A stretch of 55,180 bases of DNA from Ruminococcus flavefaciens (GTDB taxonomy: Bacteria; Bacillota; Clostridia; Oscillospirales; Ruminococcaceae). Made by a program: the position numbers and the translations under genes. Shown here in pieces: positions 45,672-53,597 of this stretch (its first letter is position 1; each line of letters begins with the position of its first letter). The notes below the pieces were generated by a model. It saw nothing but the letters and a program-made list of their open reading frames with translations. It searched no databases and had not been told where the DNA came from. Where the stretch lies: positions 1 to 55,180 of the forward strand of contig JAMPGO010000005.1 in the NCBI GenBank assembly GCA_023663905.1. The letters are read 5' to 3'.

Positions 45672-45987
45672 CGAACGCATTGACAATGGTGATGAGGTTA
45701 TTTCTATGCTTTTCAGGACATTTCTGAGCAAACAAAGAAAGCATTTCCGATTCCATAGAATCTCCCTGTGTGCATTCTCCAAACAGGATATAATCTGCAC
45801 TGAGATTCAGTAAATCCGTAAGTTTGGCAAGTGTCTGGATAGAAACGTCTTTCACACCATTTTCAATATCAGAGCAGAATTTGACAGATATATCGAGTTT
45901 TTCTGCAATCTGCTCTCTGGTATACCCTAAGAGTTCTCTTTGTCTGCGAATCCTATTGCCCATTTCATGATAATTTATCGTTTTCAT
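45649..45987 (-). CDS. XRE-family (cI-like) helix-turn-helix regulator
   Basis: A 112-residue DNA-binding protein with an N-terminal HTH of the Cro/cI type (IRRQRELLGYTREQIAEKLDISVKFCSDIENG, approximately residues 13-44; given here in its key elements R-x-x-LGYTREQIAEKLDIS) and a short C-terminal region. It is divergent from the AAA+ operon, with the AAA+ promoter and repeated ATAGAA boxes between them, so it is the likely repressor of that operon and of itself. ATG after AGGAGG. Confidence 0.85.
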   Translation of the reverse strand: MKTINYHEMGNRIRRQRELLGYTREQIAEKLDISVKFCSDIENGVKDVSIQTLAKLTDLLNLSADYILFGECTQGDSMESEMLSLFAQKCPEKHRNNLITIVNAFVNSVSAE

Positions 45988-46020
45988 TGCTGTAAATCCT
46001 CCTGTTTAATATGTTATTAC

Positions 46021-46110
46021 TTCTATTTTACAGGAAAAATTTTTATAGAAAAATACGCTTTAAGGGTTGACAAATAGAATTGTTAGCGTTATAATAATAT
46101 TGTATAGAAT
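46021..46110 (+). promoter_or_regulatory. Consensus promoter of the AAA+ operon with candidate XRE operators
   Basis: TTGACA (46067-46072), 17 bp, TATAAT (46090-46095) points at the AAA+ gene. The box ATAGAA occurs at 46045-46050, 46074-46079 and 46104-46109, i.e. every 29-30 bp, about three helical turns, with an inverted copy TTCTAT at 46021-46026. One copy sits in the spacer and one at the start point, as expected for repression. Confidence 0.72.
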
Positions 46111-46154
46111 TTTGATTTATTTAATTAAATCTATATGCTGATTGGAGAAACATA

Positions 46155-47636
46155 ATGACAAAACTAAAAAATCAATTAATAAAATATGTAGACTCAGGCT
46201 ATCCGATAATATACATAAATTCCTTTGAGGAAGTCAAAACAGACGGAATCATAAGGGAAGTAATGGGCGGACGAGAGGGACTTGAATGGAACGGAGCGAA
46301 AGGCTTTGTGGACTTTCGGACTAAACATCCATTGATAGAGAGCAAGAGCCTTGTGGAAACACTCCGTCTGCTTGATACCGACAACGAGCTTGACAGAAAA
46401 TTTCTTGTTCTGAAAGACGCTTATGGTTATCTGGAGGAGCAGGAAGTTACTGCATTGCTGAAAGATATCACTTTGCAGATTTCTCAGGGTCTGGATGCTG
46501 TTGTGATAATCGTTTCTTCGATTGTAAAGATACCGAAGGAACTTGAAAAGTTCATCACAATTGTAGAACTGGAATATCCAACACAGGAAGAAATCAAAAA
46601 TCAAATCAGACGTTTTGCCGAAGAGCAGAATACACCGATTTCAGATAACTTGCTTGAGAAAATGTCTATATCGTTTAAAGGATTAACAGAATTTGAAATT
46701 GAAAGTCTACTGGCTTCTGCACTCGCACAGGACGGTATGTTTACAAGACAGGATTTGAAACTGATTTTCGAGCAGAAACAGCAGATGATTATGAAATCAG
46801 GCATACTGGAAATGATTCCGTTGAAAGAACGTCCAGAGGATATCGGCGGTCTGGAAAACCTGAAAAAATGGCTCAGACGTAAAGCCAAAGTATATAAAGC
46901 AATCAATAAAGCTTTGGATTTTGGTGTGGATATGCCGAAGGGTGTGCTGATTGCAGGTGTGCCAGGCTGTGGAAAATCTCTTGCTGCAAAGGTAACAGCA
47001 CAGCTTTTTGAAGTTCCGCTATTAAGGCTGGATATGGGTAAAATTATGGGCAAGTATGTCGGGGAATCCGAAGAAAATATGCGAAATGCTATAGCTCTGG
47101 CTGAAGCGATTTCCCCTTGCGTACTCTGGATTGACGAACTCGAAAAATCATTTGCTGGCATTGACGGTTCTGGAAGTGAAGTAACTGTCAGACTTTTTGG
47201 CACATTCCTTACCTGGATGCAGGAAAAAACAAGTCCAGCATTTGTAATTGCAACTGCAAATGATATTACAAAACTTCCGCCTGAGCTTATGCGTAAGGGA
47301 CGATTTGACGAAATTTTTTATGTGGGACTTCCGAATCAGACAGAGCGCAGGAAAATTTTTGAGATTCATATTTCCAAACGCAAAAAACAGGATTTAAACA
47401 ATATTGATATTGATAAACTTGTAAACAAAACCGAAGGCTACAGTGGGGCGGATATTGAGGGTGTTGTGAAAGATGCAGTAGAAAATGTTTTTGCAGATGA
47501 TAAGCCAAATCTGACCACGGATTATATACTTACTGCAATTAATCATACACATTCGCTGTCTGAAATTATGAAGGATTCGCTAAGCAAATTGTCGAAAGAA
47601 TACGAAAACCGAAAATTCAAGAACGCTTCTGCATAG
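46155..47636 (+). CDS. AAA+ ATPase, Ycf46/FtsH-like
   Basis: A 493-residue protein. An N-terminal ~220 residues form a degenerate first ATPase-like or regulatory domain (YPIIYINSFEEVKTDGII). The C-terminal AAA+ module has Walker A GVPGCGKS (~268-275), Walker B CVLWIDELEKS (~322-332), a sensor region in IATANDITKLPPELMRKGRFD and an AAA lid. This layout fits the Ycf46 group. It probably forms a ring that remodels a protein, perhaps the glycine-zipper protein encoded 10 bp downstream. It lacks a protease domain. Role in the island is inferred only. Confidence 0.85.
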   Translation: MTKLKNQLIKYVDSGYPIIYINSFEEVKTDGIIREVMGGREGLEWNGAKGFVDFRTKHPLIESKSLVETLRLLDTDNELDRKFLVLKDAYGYLEEQEVTALLKDITLQISQGLDAVVIIVSSIVKIPKELEKFITIVELEYPTQEEIKNQIRRFAEEQNTPISDNLLEKMSISFKGLTEFEIESLLASALAQDGMFTRQDLKLIFEQKQQMIMKSGILEMIPLKERPEDIGGLENLKKWLRRKAKVYKAINKALDFGVDMPKGVLIAGVPGCGKSLAAKVTAQLFEVPLLRLDMGKIMGKYVGESEENMRNAIALAEAISPCVLWIDELEKSFAGIDGSGSEVTVRLFGTFLTWMQEKTSPAFVIATANDITKLPPELMRKGRFDEIFYVGLPNQTERRKIFEIHISKRKKQDLNNIDIDKLVNKTEGYSGADIEGVVKDAVENVFADDKPNLTTDYILTAINHTHSLSEIMKDSLSKLSKEYENRKFKNASA

Positions 47637-47645
47637 GAGAAATAA

Positions 47646-48752
47646 ATGGACACAAAAGCATTAATGGATAAACATTTTCCACAGGATAAAGCACAGCAGT
47701 TCGCGGATATTCTGAAAAACTCCATAAGCAGTTACATCGCTCAGAAAGACAGCCGTACTGTTGAGGAATGGCTTAACTCATATCTTGCAGAATGTATGCC
47801 AGATAAAAACGCTGAGGAAATATCGTCTGTAACAAATGAAATTATTCGTACAATTACGCTTCATGATGAAACCATAGCTTCTATGCGCAATGCTATAAAT
47901 TCTGGGAAATCCGTTGAAGCATGGTTTCAGGAGGAAATATCCTCTAATCAGTCTGTAGGACAGCAGGCTTATGGACTTGCAGAAGCACATTCGGCTTTGA
48001 CATCTGCCTACAATCAATATGCCGAATCAGATGAACAGCAGGAAATCATTGACGTAGAAGTAATACCGCCAGAAGAGTGGGATGACAATAACTGGAACAA
48101 GTACAAGATGAAGGAACTTGTCACGGAAACTGTCAGACAGGCTGGAGATACTGCATTAATGGCGACAGCAAGCGACTTGTACAGTAAAATCACTGAGTAT
48201 GGTTTTCAGACAGTATTAACCGATAAAAATCTGCTCAGTGAAGCTGTTATCAGCAGTGCTGGAGCTGGCTTGAAAGCGGCAACAGCAGGAGCTATGGAAA
48301 TTGCCGATATAAGAAATGTTTTTCAAGATTATGAATCAGATACGGAGAGCCGCACGCTTGCTGCAAGTATAGCAATAGAGAATATGAAAATTCTTTGCAA
48401 GGTCACAACGGGTGAAATTGGAGTGGTTGACGGAGTTGCAGAAATAAAGAATACAAGCATTTCAGCAATGGCTGCAATTATAAAAGCCAAGGCAGCTGCT
48501 GTAGGTTCTAAAGTCGGTAAAAAAATCGGTGCAACAGTCGGTGCTGTATTCGGTCCAGTAGGAGCAGCAGTAGGTCATTTTGCAGGCGGAGTAATCGGTA
48601 AAATGGCTGGGACAACTGTCGGTTCTAAGGTTATTGAAACAGCTAAAAAAGTAAGCTCTGCTGCAAAATCTGTTGTTTCCAAGGCGGTAAGCGCAGTCAA
48701 AAGCTTTGGAAGTAAAGTTAAAAGCGGAATAAAAAGCCTGTTCGGGAGATGA
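47646..48752 (+). CDS. Glycine-zipper protein with basic amphipathic tail
   Basis: A 368-residue protein: helical N-terminal region (~1-140), an acidic turn (QQEIIDVEVIPPEEWDD), a second helical part, then from ~290 a Gly/Ala zipper (VGKKIGATVGAVFGPVGAAV; FAGGVIGKMAGTTVG) able to span or insert into membranes, ending in a Lys/Ser-rich amphipathic tail (VSKAVSAVKSFGSKVKSGIK). This looks like a pore- or membrane-binding protein. It is co-transcribed with the AAA+ ATPase, which could control its assembly. I know no named family for it. Confidence 0.65.
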   Translation: MDTKALMDKHFPQDKAQQFADILKNSISSYIAQKDSRTVEEWLNSYLAECMPDKNAEEISSVTNEIIRTITLHDETIASMRNAINSGKSVEAWFQEEISSNQSVGQQAYGLAEAHSALTSAYNQYAESDEQQEIIDVEVIPPEEWDDNNWNKYKMKELVTETVRQAGDTALMATASDLYSKITEYGFQTVLTDKNLLSEAVISSAGAGLKAATAGAMEIADIRNVFQDYESDTESRTLAASIAIENMKILCKVTTGEIGVVDGVAEIKNTSISAMAAIIKAKAAAVGSKVGKKIGATVGAVFGPVGAAVGHFAGGVIGKMAGTTVGSKVIETAKKVSSAAKSVVSKAVSAVKSFGSKVKSGIKSLFGR

Positions 48753-48758
48753 TTGATT

Positions 48759-48971
48759 ATGATGACTGCATTTAAATTAGATGGCAATAAGTATCAGCGC
48801 TGCGCATTCTGCAAGTACTGGTATGACCCGACAAATCAATATATAAAACCACAAGACCCAAAGCGTAATCTTTGGAAATTTGAAACTACTGCTAAATGTC
48901 TGTGCCTGAAATGTAATCTGCAAAAAGGCGCTGGTATGCGCTGTGATAAGTTTGAGAACAAGATTTTATGA
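48759..48971 (+). CDS. Cys-rich mini-protein, likely zinc ribbon
   Basis: A 70-residue protein with CAFC (~15-18), CLCLKC (~48-53) and a further Cys near the end (MRCDKFE). The spacing fits one or two zinc sites. Start at ATG 48759, with GGGAG of the upstream gene end serving as ribosome binding site; ATG 48762 is the alternative. It lies in the AAA+ operon. No family recognised. Confidence 0.6.
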   Translation: MMTAFKLDGNKYQRCAFCKYWYDPTNQYIKPQDPKRNLWKFETTAKCLCLKCNLQKGAGMRCDKFENKIL

Positions 48972-48999
48972 TACTTCTGAACCGAAGGAGAAATAAATA

Positions 49000-49758
49000 A
49001 TGGCAAAACTAACAAAATTCCCGTTGGAAATGGAAAATGGTGCAAAAGTTCGCAGTATTGAGGAACTGCGTGAGAATGCAGATGTCAAGAGTATTGTCAC
49101 ATATTTTTTGGACGGCAGACTAAGACGTTGGTGCAGTGCATGGAGATACGACGATTTACCTGATAAGCTCGATAATATTACTTTTGAGATGATAAAGAGT
49201 ATATATGATGTTCTTGGTATTAAAGCAGACGATTCTCAGATTGAGGCTTATCTGAAAGAAAACGGTACTCAAATGGGTGGCAAATCAGTTATGCGTGTAG
49301 AAAATGATGATGAAATAATTGATGATGAAGAGCTTAAAAGCAAAATCAAACCATATTTAAGCAAACAGCAGCCCTATGTGAACGTTGATATTGACCTTTC
49401 GGATTTTGCAATTGATTTGATACCTGTAAGCAGTTCATTAACTGTGATACGTATTCTTAACAGAAAAAATTTCAATAGGCTTGATTATCTCCACGATGCT
49501 CGCATTCTTACAAATAGCAATGGCATTTATTATTATATTGCTTTACAGCTTCAATTGATGAAAAGTTGCGAGACGGCTCAGCCATTTGCAGTAGATTCGC
49601 CAATGAAAATCCCCATGCCTATGCCTATGCCCGAAATGAAAATCCCTATGCCTACGCCAAAGTCCGATGGAAAATATTTTAACAATAAAACTATGGGTAT
49701 AGGATTTCCAGAAACAAGTGAAATTAAGATTCCGTTTTTAAAATCACCCCAGGAGTAA
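49000..49758 (+). CDS. Modular island protein with Met-Pro repeat tail
   Basis: A 252-residue protein. Residues ~15-75 hold the small helical domain also found in the 87-residue protein (SIEELRENADVKSIVTYFLDG). An acidic linker follows (~100-112), then an alpha/beta part, and a tail with repeats MKIPMPMPMPEMKIPMPTPK (~201-220) whose DNA units at 49603-49620 and 49636-49653 are nearly identical. The tail is also the part preserved in the fossil at 38779-38897, with fewer repeats. Start ATG after AAGGAG. Function unknown; the tail could bind a partner. Confidence 0.62.
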   Translation: MAKLTKFPLEMENGAKVRSIEELRENADVKSIVTYFLDGRLRRWCSAWRYDDLPDKLDNITFEMIKSIYDVLGIKADDSQIEAYLKENGTQMGGKSVMRVENDDEIIDDEELKSKIKPYLSKQQPYVNVDIDLSDFAIDLIPVSSSLTVIRILNRKNFNRLDYLHDARILTNSNGIYYYIALQLQLMKSCETAQPFAVDSPMKIPMPMPMPEMKIPMPTPKSDGKYFNNKTMGIGFPETSEIKIPFLKSPQE

Positions 49759-50066
49759 TGAAGAAAGAAGCTGCTGAGGTAATGTGTATAGACTTATATT
49801 TAAACACACCAGACCCGATACAGCTATCTGTAAACACGTTTTGTGGACTGTATTATCTGTTGTTGAACCTAGATATGTTGAATTATGCTAATACTGCTTT
49901 GATGTATATGATGCTTAGAGATACACCTGTTAATCGTATAGACTTGGTATCAGCTTCATCTGATAGTAATAACTCAGCAACTATTACAGATAATAGCACT
50001 GCTTCAGGTTCAACTGGCAGAGAGTTTAATAATGGTAGCAAACGAACATCTATTTTAGATAGATAA
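49758..50066 (+). CDS. Small hypothetical protein with hydrophobic core
   Basis: A 102-residue protein whose ATG overlaps the stop of the gene before (TAATG) and follows AGGAG. The middle is hydrophobic (TFCGLYYLLLNLDMLNYANT), and the C-terminal 35 residues are Ser/Thr/Asn-rich and probably disordered. Not recognised. It ends the AAA+ operon; a hairpin follows. Confidence 0.55.
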   Translation: MKKEAAEVMCIDLYLNTPDPIQLSVNTFCGLYYLLLNLDMLNYANTALMYMMLRDTPVNRIDLVSASSDSNNSATITDNSTASGSTGREFNNGSKRTSILDR

Positions 50067-50097
50067 ATAAAAATATAAGTATATATAATATAAGTGA

Positions 50098-50125
50098 TTA
50101 GAGAACAACATCAGTTGTTCTCTAA
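50098..50125 (+). terminator. Hairpin terminator of the AAA+ operon
   Basis: TTAGAGAACAAC (50098-50109) pairs with GTTGTTCTCTAA (50114-50125), loop ATCA; followed by AATTTATTTAT. The T-run is imperfect. Confidence 0.7.
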
Positions 50126-50157
50126 AATTTATTTATATTTCGAAAGGAAGAAATAAT

Positions 50158-50667
50158 ATGGGATATCCGAAATATGACTATGAGTCAATGGCTGCTGATA
50201 TTGTAGGCATGAAAAACTGTATCGAGGAAGGCTGTACCTTGGAAGGACTATTGAAGCTTTATCAAGACCAAACTGCTGGAGTCATTAAGATGGCAGATTT
50301 AGTTTATACAGAGCCGATTGTTTTAAAGGCACTTGAGAAAGTTAAGACTGCTCTTGGATGTAATGTCAGCGATGGTTGTGATGACCCAATTATCACTCAG
50401 TTCATCAATGACTGGAGAGCACAGATGGTGTATCTTAACTTACCGACTAATACAGTTGAGGAATTTATAGCCTCAATAAAAACTGTATACAATCAGTGGT
50501 TACAGTACACAAACGCTCAGCGACAGGCACAGAATCAGTCTATGTTTGTCAATGTCAGTGCACTTCAGCTTGAGAATGAACAGAATAAAGCTGAGGTTAA
50601 ACGACTGATGCTTGAAAATGCTGACTTGAAAGCACAGCTGGCTTCATTTGGTCAACAACAGGTATGA
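50158..50667 (+). CDS. Island protein with C-terminal coiled coil
   Basis: A 169-residue helical protein with a compact N-terminal part containing several Cys (KNCIEEGCTLEG ~19-30; LGCNVSDGCDD ~65-75), a Gln/Asn-rich middle and a C-terminal coiled coil (LQLENEQNKAEVKRLMLENA ~137-156). A paralogue of its C-terminus survives in the fossil at 38549-38683. ATG after AAAGGAAG. Function unknown. Confidence 0.62.
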   Translation: MGYPKYDYESMAADIVGMKNCIEEGCTLEGLLKLYQDQTAGVIKMADLVYTEPIVLKALEKVKTALGCNVSDGCDDPIITQFINDWRAQMVYLNLPTNTVEEFIASIKTVYNQWLQYTNAQRQAQNQSMFVNVSALQLENEQNKAEVKRLMLENADLKAQLASFGQQQV

Positions 50668-50684
50668 CTATCCATGACAAAAGG

Positions 50685-50747
50685 GCAACACTGGATGAAA
50701 CCAGTGTTGCTAAAAAATAGCTGCGTGTAAAAGCGTGGTTATTTTTT
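50685..50747 (+). terminator. Terminator followed by a conserved 30-nt element
   Basis: GCAACACTGG (50685-50694) pairs with CCAGTGTTGC (50701-50710), loop ATGAAA, followed by TAAAAAA. The next stretch (50715-50747, containing CTGCGTGTAAAAGCGTGGTT) is conserved in the fossil at 38511-38540, although the first hairpin is not. Confidence 0.75.
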
Positions 50748-50837
50748 GTAGAGTTAACAATAATGATTTATATATTATTTATGTGTAATAGGATACCAGA
50801 ATGGTTATAAAGAACACGTCCTATTTGGAGGTCATTA

Positions 50838-51242
50838 ATGTTGACAACTATTCTTATCAGTATTAACAGACATGGTTTCACTGGACTCTATTATCCTGGC
50901 AAACTCAAGAAATCAGACATGACCGATTTCTTGAGCAATATCTTTGATAAATGTTCAGTAGATACTCATCTTAAATTCAGGAAACACTTTATCGACACCG
51001 AACACAAAATTCATATCGAAATTGATGAGAAAATTGATGTTGATGTGGACGATAAATTGATACCTGCTTGTGATACATTAGGTGAAATTGAGGATGCTAT
51101 TCATAAGGCGTATAAAATCGCATCAATGAATAAGGGTGGTGAATATCTTTTACTTCCTCACGGAACTTTACTCTGTTATTTAGAAGATGAGGGTATTCCC
51201 GAGTTTGTTGTTGCTGATGATTCATTACTTGATGAAATGTAA
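50838..51242 (+). CDS. Hypothetical island protein
   Basis: A 134-residue acidic alpha/beta protein (HKIHIEIDEKIDVDVDDKLI ~56-75) with no motif I recognise. The start has an excellent TTTGGAGG six bases ahead. It stands alone between two terminators, so it is probably expressed from its own promoter in the 90 bp upstream, which I cannot define. It has no counterpart in the fossil. Confidence 0.58.
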   Translation: MLTTILISINRHGFTGLYYPGKLKKSDMTDFLSNIFDKCSVDTHLKFRKHFIDTEHKIHIEIDEKIDVDVDDKLIPACDTLGEIEDAIHKAYKIASMNKGGEYLLLPHGTLLCYLEDEGIPEFVVADDSLLDEM

Positions 51243-51248
51243 CAGATT

Positions 51249-51275
51249 AAGAACGGGACATTACATCCCGTTCTT
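51249..51275. terminator. Bidirectional terminator
   Basis: AAGAACGGGA (51249-51258) pairs with TCCCGTTCTT (51266-51275), loop CATTACA, followed rightward by TTTTG. Shared by the converging genes at 50838 and 51281. Confidence 0.88.
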
Positions 51276-51280
51276 TTTTG

Positions 51281-51733
51281 TTACATACGACCTGGTTTAA
51301 TCTCAGGATATTTAACAACAATAAGACTATCACTATAATCATATCTGTAAGTAGCTGTTGATGCTAACTCTTCTCTTAATGAATAATACTTCTCAAGCAA
51401 TCCCCACCAACGTTTATGTTCTGCTTCGGATAAACGCTCATGGTCAAGAAAATCTTCTATAACGGATATTCTTGTGTTTACCATACGCATTAAATAATAT
51501 GCATCATCTTCATCTGCAATATGACGGATACGCATTTTGTATTCATATAAATCCTGCTCAAACCTGCGTATATTTTTTATAGTAGCATCTTTTCTCATCT
51601 CAGCATATTTGCTGCGTACAATGCCTGTCTTGTTTTCATTAAAGATATAATACATATCCTGGTTAGTATAATCACAACATTCTTGAATATTAGAATCATC
51701 AATAGTCTTAATTGCATTTTGTATTATTTCCAT
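51281..51733 (-). CDS. Hypothetical helical protein
   Basis: A 150-residue charged, mainly helical protein (ATIKNIRRFEQDLYEYKMRI; LSEAEHKRWWGLLEKYYSLR). No family recognised. It is the only minus-strand gene of the right arm besides the regulator, has a weak ribosome binding site, and lies between the 50838 gene and the ATPase cassette. Such lone genes are common in islands. Confidence 0.55.
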   Translation of the reverse strand: MEIIQNAIKTIDDSNIQECCDYTNQDMYYIFNENKTGIVRSKYAEMRKDATIKNIRRFEQDLYEYKMRIRHIADEDDAYYLMRMVNTRISVIEDFLDHERLSEAEHKRWWGLLEKYYSLREELASTATYRYDYSDSLIVVKYPEIKPGRM

Positions 51734-51790
51734 TTCACGTTTTTCTAATATAGAACCAGATATACTTATAAAATTTTAAGGAATATAGTA

Positions 51791-51819
51791 TTGCAAAAAC
51801 AACAAAAATATGATATAAT
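51791..51819 (+). promoter_or_regulatory. Promoter of the ATPase/DUF4276 cassette
   Basis: TTGCAA (51791-51796), 17 bp, TGA-TATAAT (51814-51819) with an extended -10; the leader is about 36 nt with AAAGGAG before the ATG. Confidence 0.8.
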
Positions 51820-51861
51820 AATAACAATAAAATCTGAAAGAAAGGAAAGGAGCGTGAAAAA

Positions 51862-52953
51862 ATGAGCTTGGGACACGGACAGTTAAGCAAAGTTGCAATA
51901 AGCGGATACAAATCAATCAAAAAATGTGATTTAAAGCTTAACAGCATCAATGTTTTGATAGGCAGTAATGGTGCAGGTAAATCAAATTTTATATCGGCTT
52001 TTACCCTGCTCCAAAGCGTATTAAAAGAGGAATTGCAGCTTTATACACAGCAATGTGGTGTTAATTCTCTTTTCTTCAATGGACGTTCAACAACTGACCA
52101 GATTTACTTTGAAGTATTCTTTGATAACAATTCCTATGGCTTTTATCTTATGCCAACCGATGACAATAGAATTATCTTTAAAAAGGAATTCTATGGCTGG
52201 GAGGGATATGAAAGTACAGTTGCAGCAGCTCATGAAGAATCAAAATGGGAAAAGGGTGTTTCAAATGACATAAATGATTACGTTAAGCCCATATTGAGCA
52301 AAAAAATGTGGCGTGTTTATCATTTCCACGATACGAGCCGTACTGCAAAAGTCAAGCAGGAACACAATATCGCAAATAATCAAACGCTCTTATATGATGC
52401 TTCAAATCTTGCTGCATTTTTATACAGATTAAAAAATAATTACAAAAAGAGTTATAATGAGATTGTAGAAACTATCAGACTTATAGCTCCGTATTTTGAT
52501 GATTTCATACTTGAACCTAAAGAAAGCAATGATGAACTGATTGTGCTTAAATGGCGACAAAGGGGATGTGAGGACGTATTTAATGCTTCACAGCTATCCG
52601 ATGGTACTCTTCGTTTTATTTGTCTTACAACACTTTTATTGCAACCCTCAGAGCTTCAGCCTGCAACAATTATTGTTGACGAGCCTGAGCTTGGACTTCA
52701 TCCTTACGCAATTACAATGTTTGCTGATATGGTAAAGCAAATCTCTTCAAAGAAACAAATCATTATATCAACGCAGTCTGTTGAGCTTCTCAATGAATTT
52801 GATGTAGAAGATGTTGTTGTTGTTAATAAGGACAGAGACGGTTCTTCAACATTCAGCAGATTAAATGAAGATGAACTGAAAATATGGCTTGATGATTATT
52901 CATTAGGCGATTTATGGCAAAAAAATATTTTGGGAGGTAGACTCTCAAAATGA
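51862..52953 (+). CDS. AAA ATPase (ABC/SMC-like, AAA_21), defence-cassette type
   Basis: A 363-residue protein with Walker A GSNGAGKSN (~34-42), ABC-like signature LSDGTLRF (~243-250), Walker B TIIVDEPELGLHP (~267-279) and the H-loop region IIISTQSVELL (~295-305). This is the OLD/RloA-like class without a fused TOPRIM domain; its partner is the next gene, overlapped by 4 bp. Such pairs act in phage defence in several known systems (AbiL-like, RloAB/PARIS-like). Part of this gene is duplicated in the fossil at 38324-38485. Confidence 0.87.
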   Translation: MSLGHGQLSKVAISGYKSIKKCDLKLNSINVLIGSNGAGKSNFISAFTLLQSVLKEELQLYTQQCGVNSLFFNGRSTTDQIYFEVFFDNNSYGFYLMPTDDNRIIFKKEFYGWEGYESTVAAAHEESKWEKGVSNDINDYVKPILSKKMWRVYHFHDTSRTAKVKQEHNIANNQTLLYDASNLAAFLYRLKNNYKKSYNEIVETIRLIAPYFDDFILEPKESNDELIVLKWRQRGCEDVFNASQLSDGTLRFICLTTLLLQPSELQPATIIVDEPELGLHPYAITMFADMVKQISSKKQIIISTQSVELLNEFDVEDVVVVNKDRDGSSTFSRLNEDELKIWLDDYSLGDLWQKNILGGRLSK

Positions 52954-53597
52954 AGTATGTATATATCTATTGTGAAGGTCAAACGGAAGAGAGCTTTGTA
53001 AACTCAATACTATATCCGTATTTCGCTAATATGGATATCTATGTTACTCCTATAATTCACAAAACAAAACGCACTCCGAGTAAGTCATATAGGGGTGGAG
53101 TTAAAGACTATAAGCCTATAAAAGATGAATTAATAAAGCTTTGTAAGTATCCGAATGTTCTTGTCACTACTATGTTTGACTATTATGGAATGCCAAGTGA
53201 TACACCAGCGATTGATTATAAGGATAACAGCAGCTTATATAATCAAATTGAATATATCGAGAATGAAATCACAAAAGATATAGGCTGTGATAATTTGATA
53301 TTCAATCTGCTTGTACACGAATTTGAAGGTTTGCTATTTTCTGATACCCAGGCTTTTGATGCTATAGCAAATGAAAGAGCTGTGGAAAAGCTACAGGCTA
53401 TGAGAAATGATGCTGAAACTCCCGAGCATATCAATAATTCAGTAAATACCGCCCCGTCCAAAAGAATTGAAAGTGTAATCAATGACTATACTAAAGTACG
53501 ACAAGGAATGATAGTAGCCAAGAAAATTGTTATTGATAAGATGATTTCAGAATGTAAGCATTTTGCAGCTTGGATTGATAAAATTAAAAATTTTTAA
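52950..53597 (+). CDS. DUF4276 (TOPRIM-like) effector partner of the ATPase
   Basis: A 215-residue protein of the DUF4276 type. Acidic TOPRIM-like residues are visible: YCEGQTEESF (~6-15), TMFDYYGMP (~72-80) and HEFEGLLFSD (~116-125). In related two-gene systems such a protein is the nuclease or toxin held in check by the ATPase. Its ATG overlaps the ATPase stop (ATGA). A 52-bp part of it is in the fossil at 38268-38319. Defence function is inferred from family and layout. Confidence 0.82.
   Translation: MKYVYIYCEGQTEESFVNSILYPYFANMDIYVTPIIHKTKRTPSKSYRGGVKDYKPIKDELIKLCKYPNVLVTTMFDYYGMPSDTPAIDYKDNSSLYNQIEYIENEITKDIGCDNLIFNLLVHEFEGLLFSDTQAFDAIANERAVEKLQAMRNDAETPEHINNSVNTAPSKRIESVINDYTKVRQGMIVAKKIVIDKMISECKHFAAWIDKIKNF

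Noticed and set aside
46601-47203. 200-codon minus-strand frame opposite the AAA+ gene
   Set aside because: Antisense shadow; the plus strand carries clear Walker motifs.
49758-50066. RiPP precursor peptide for the radical SAM enzyme
   Set aside because: Although small, it lies in the other arm, has a hydrophobic core and a Ser/Asn tail, and has no leader/core pattern or Cys cluster.
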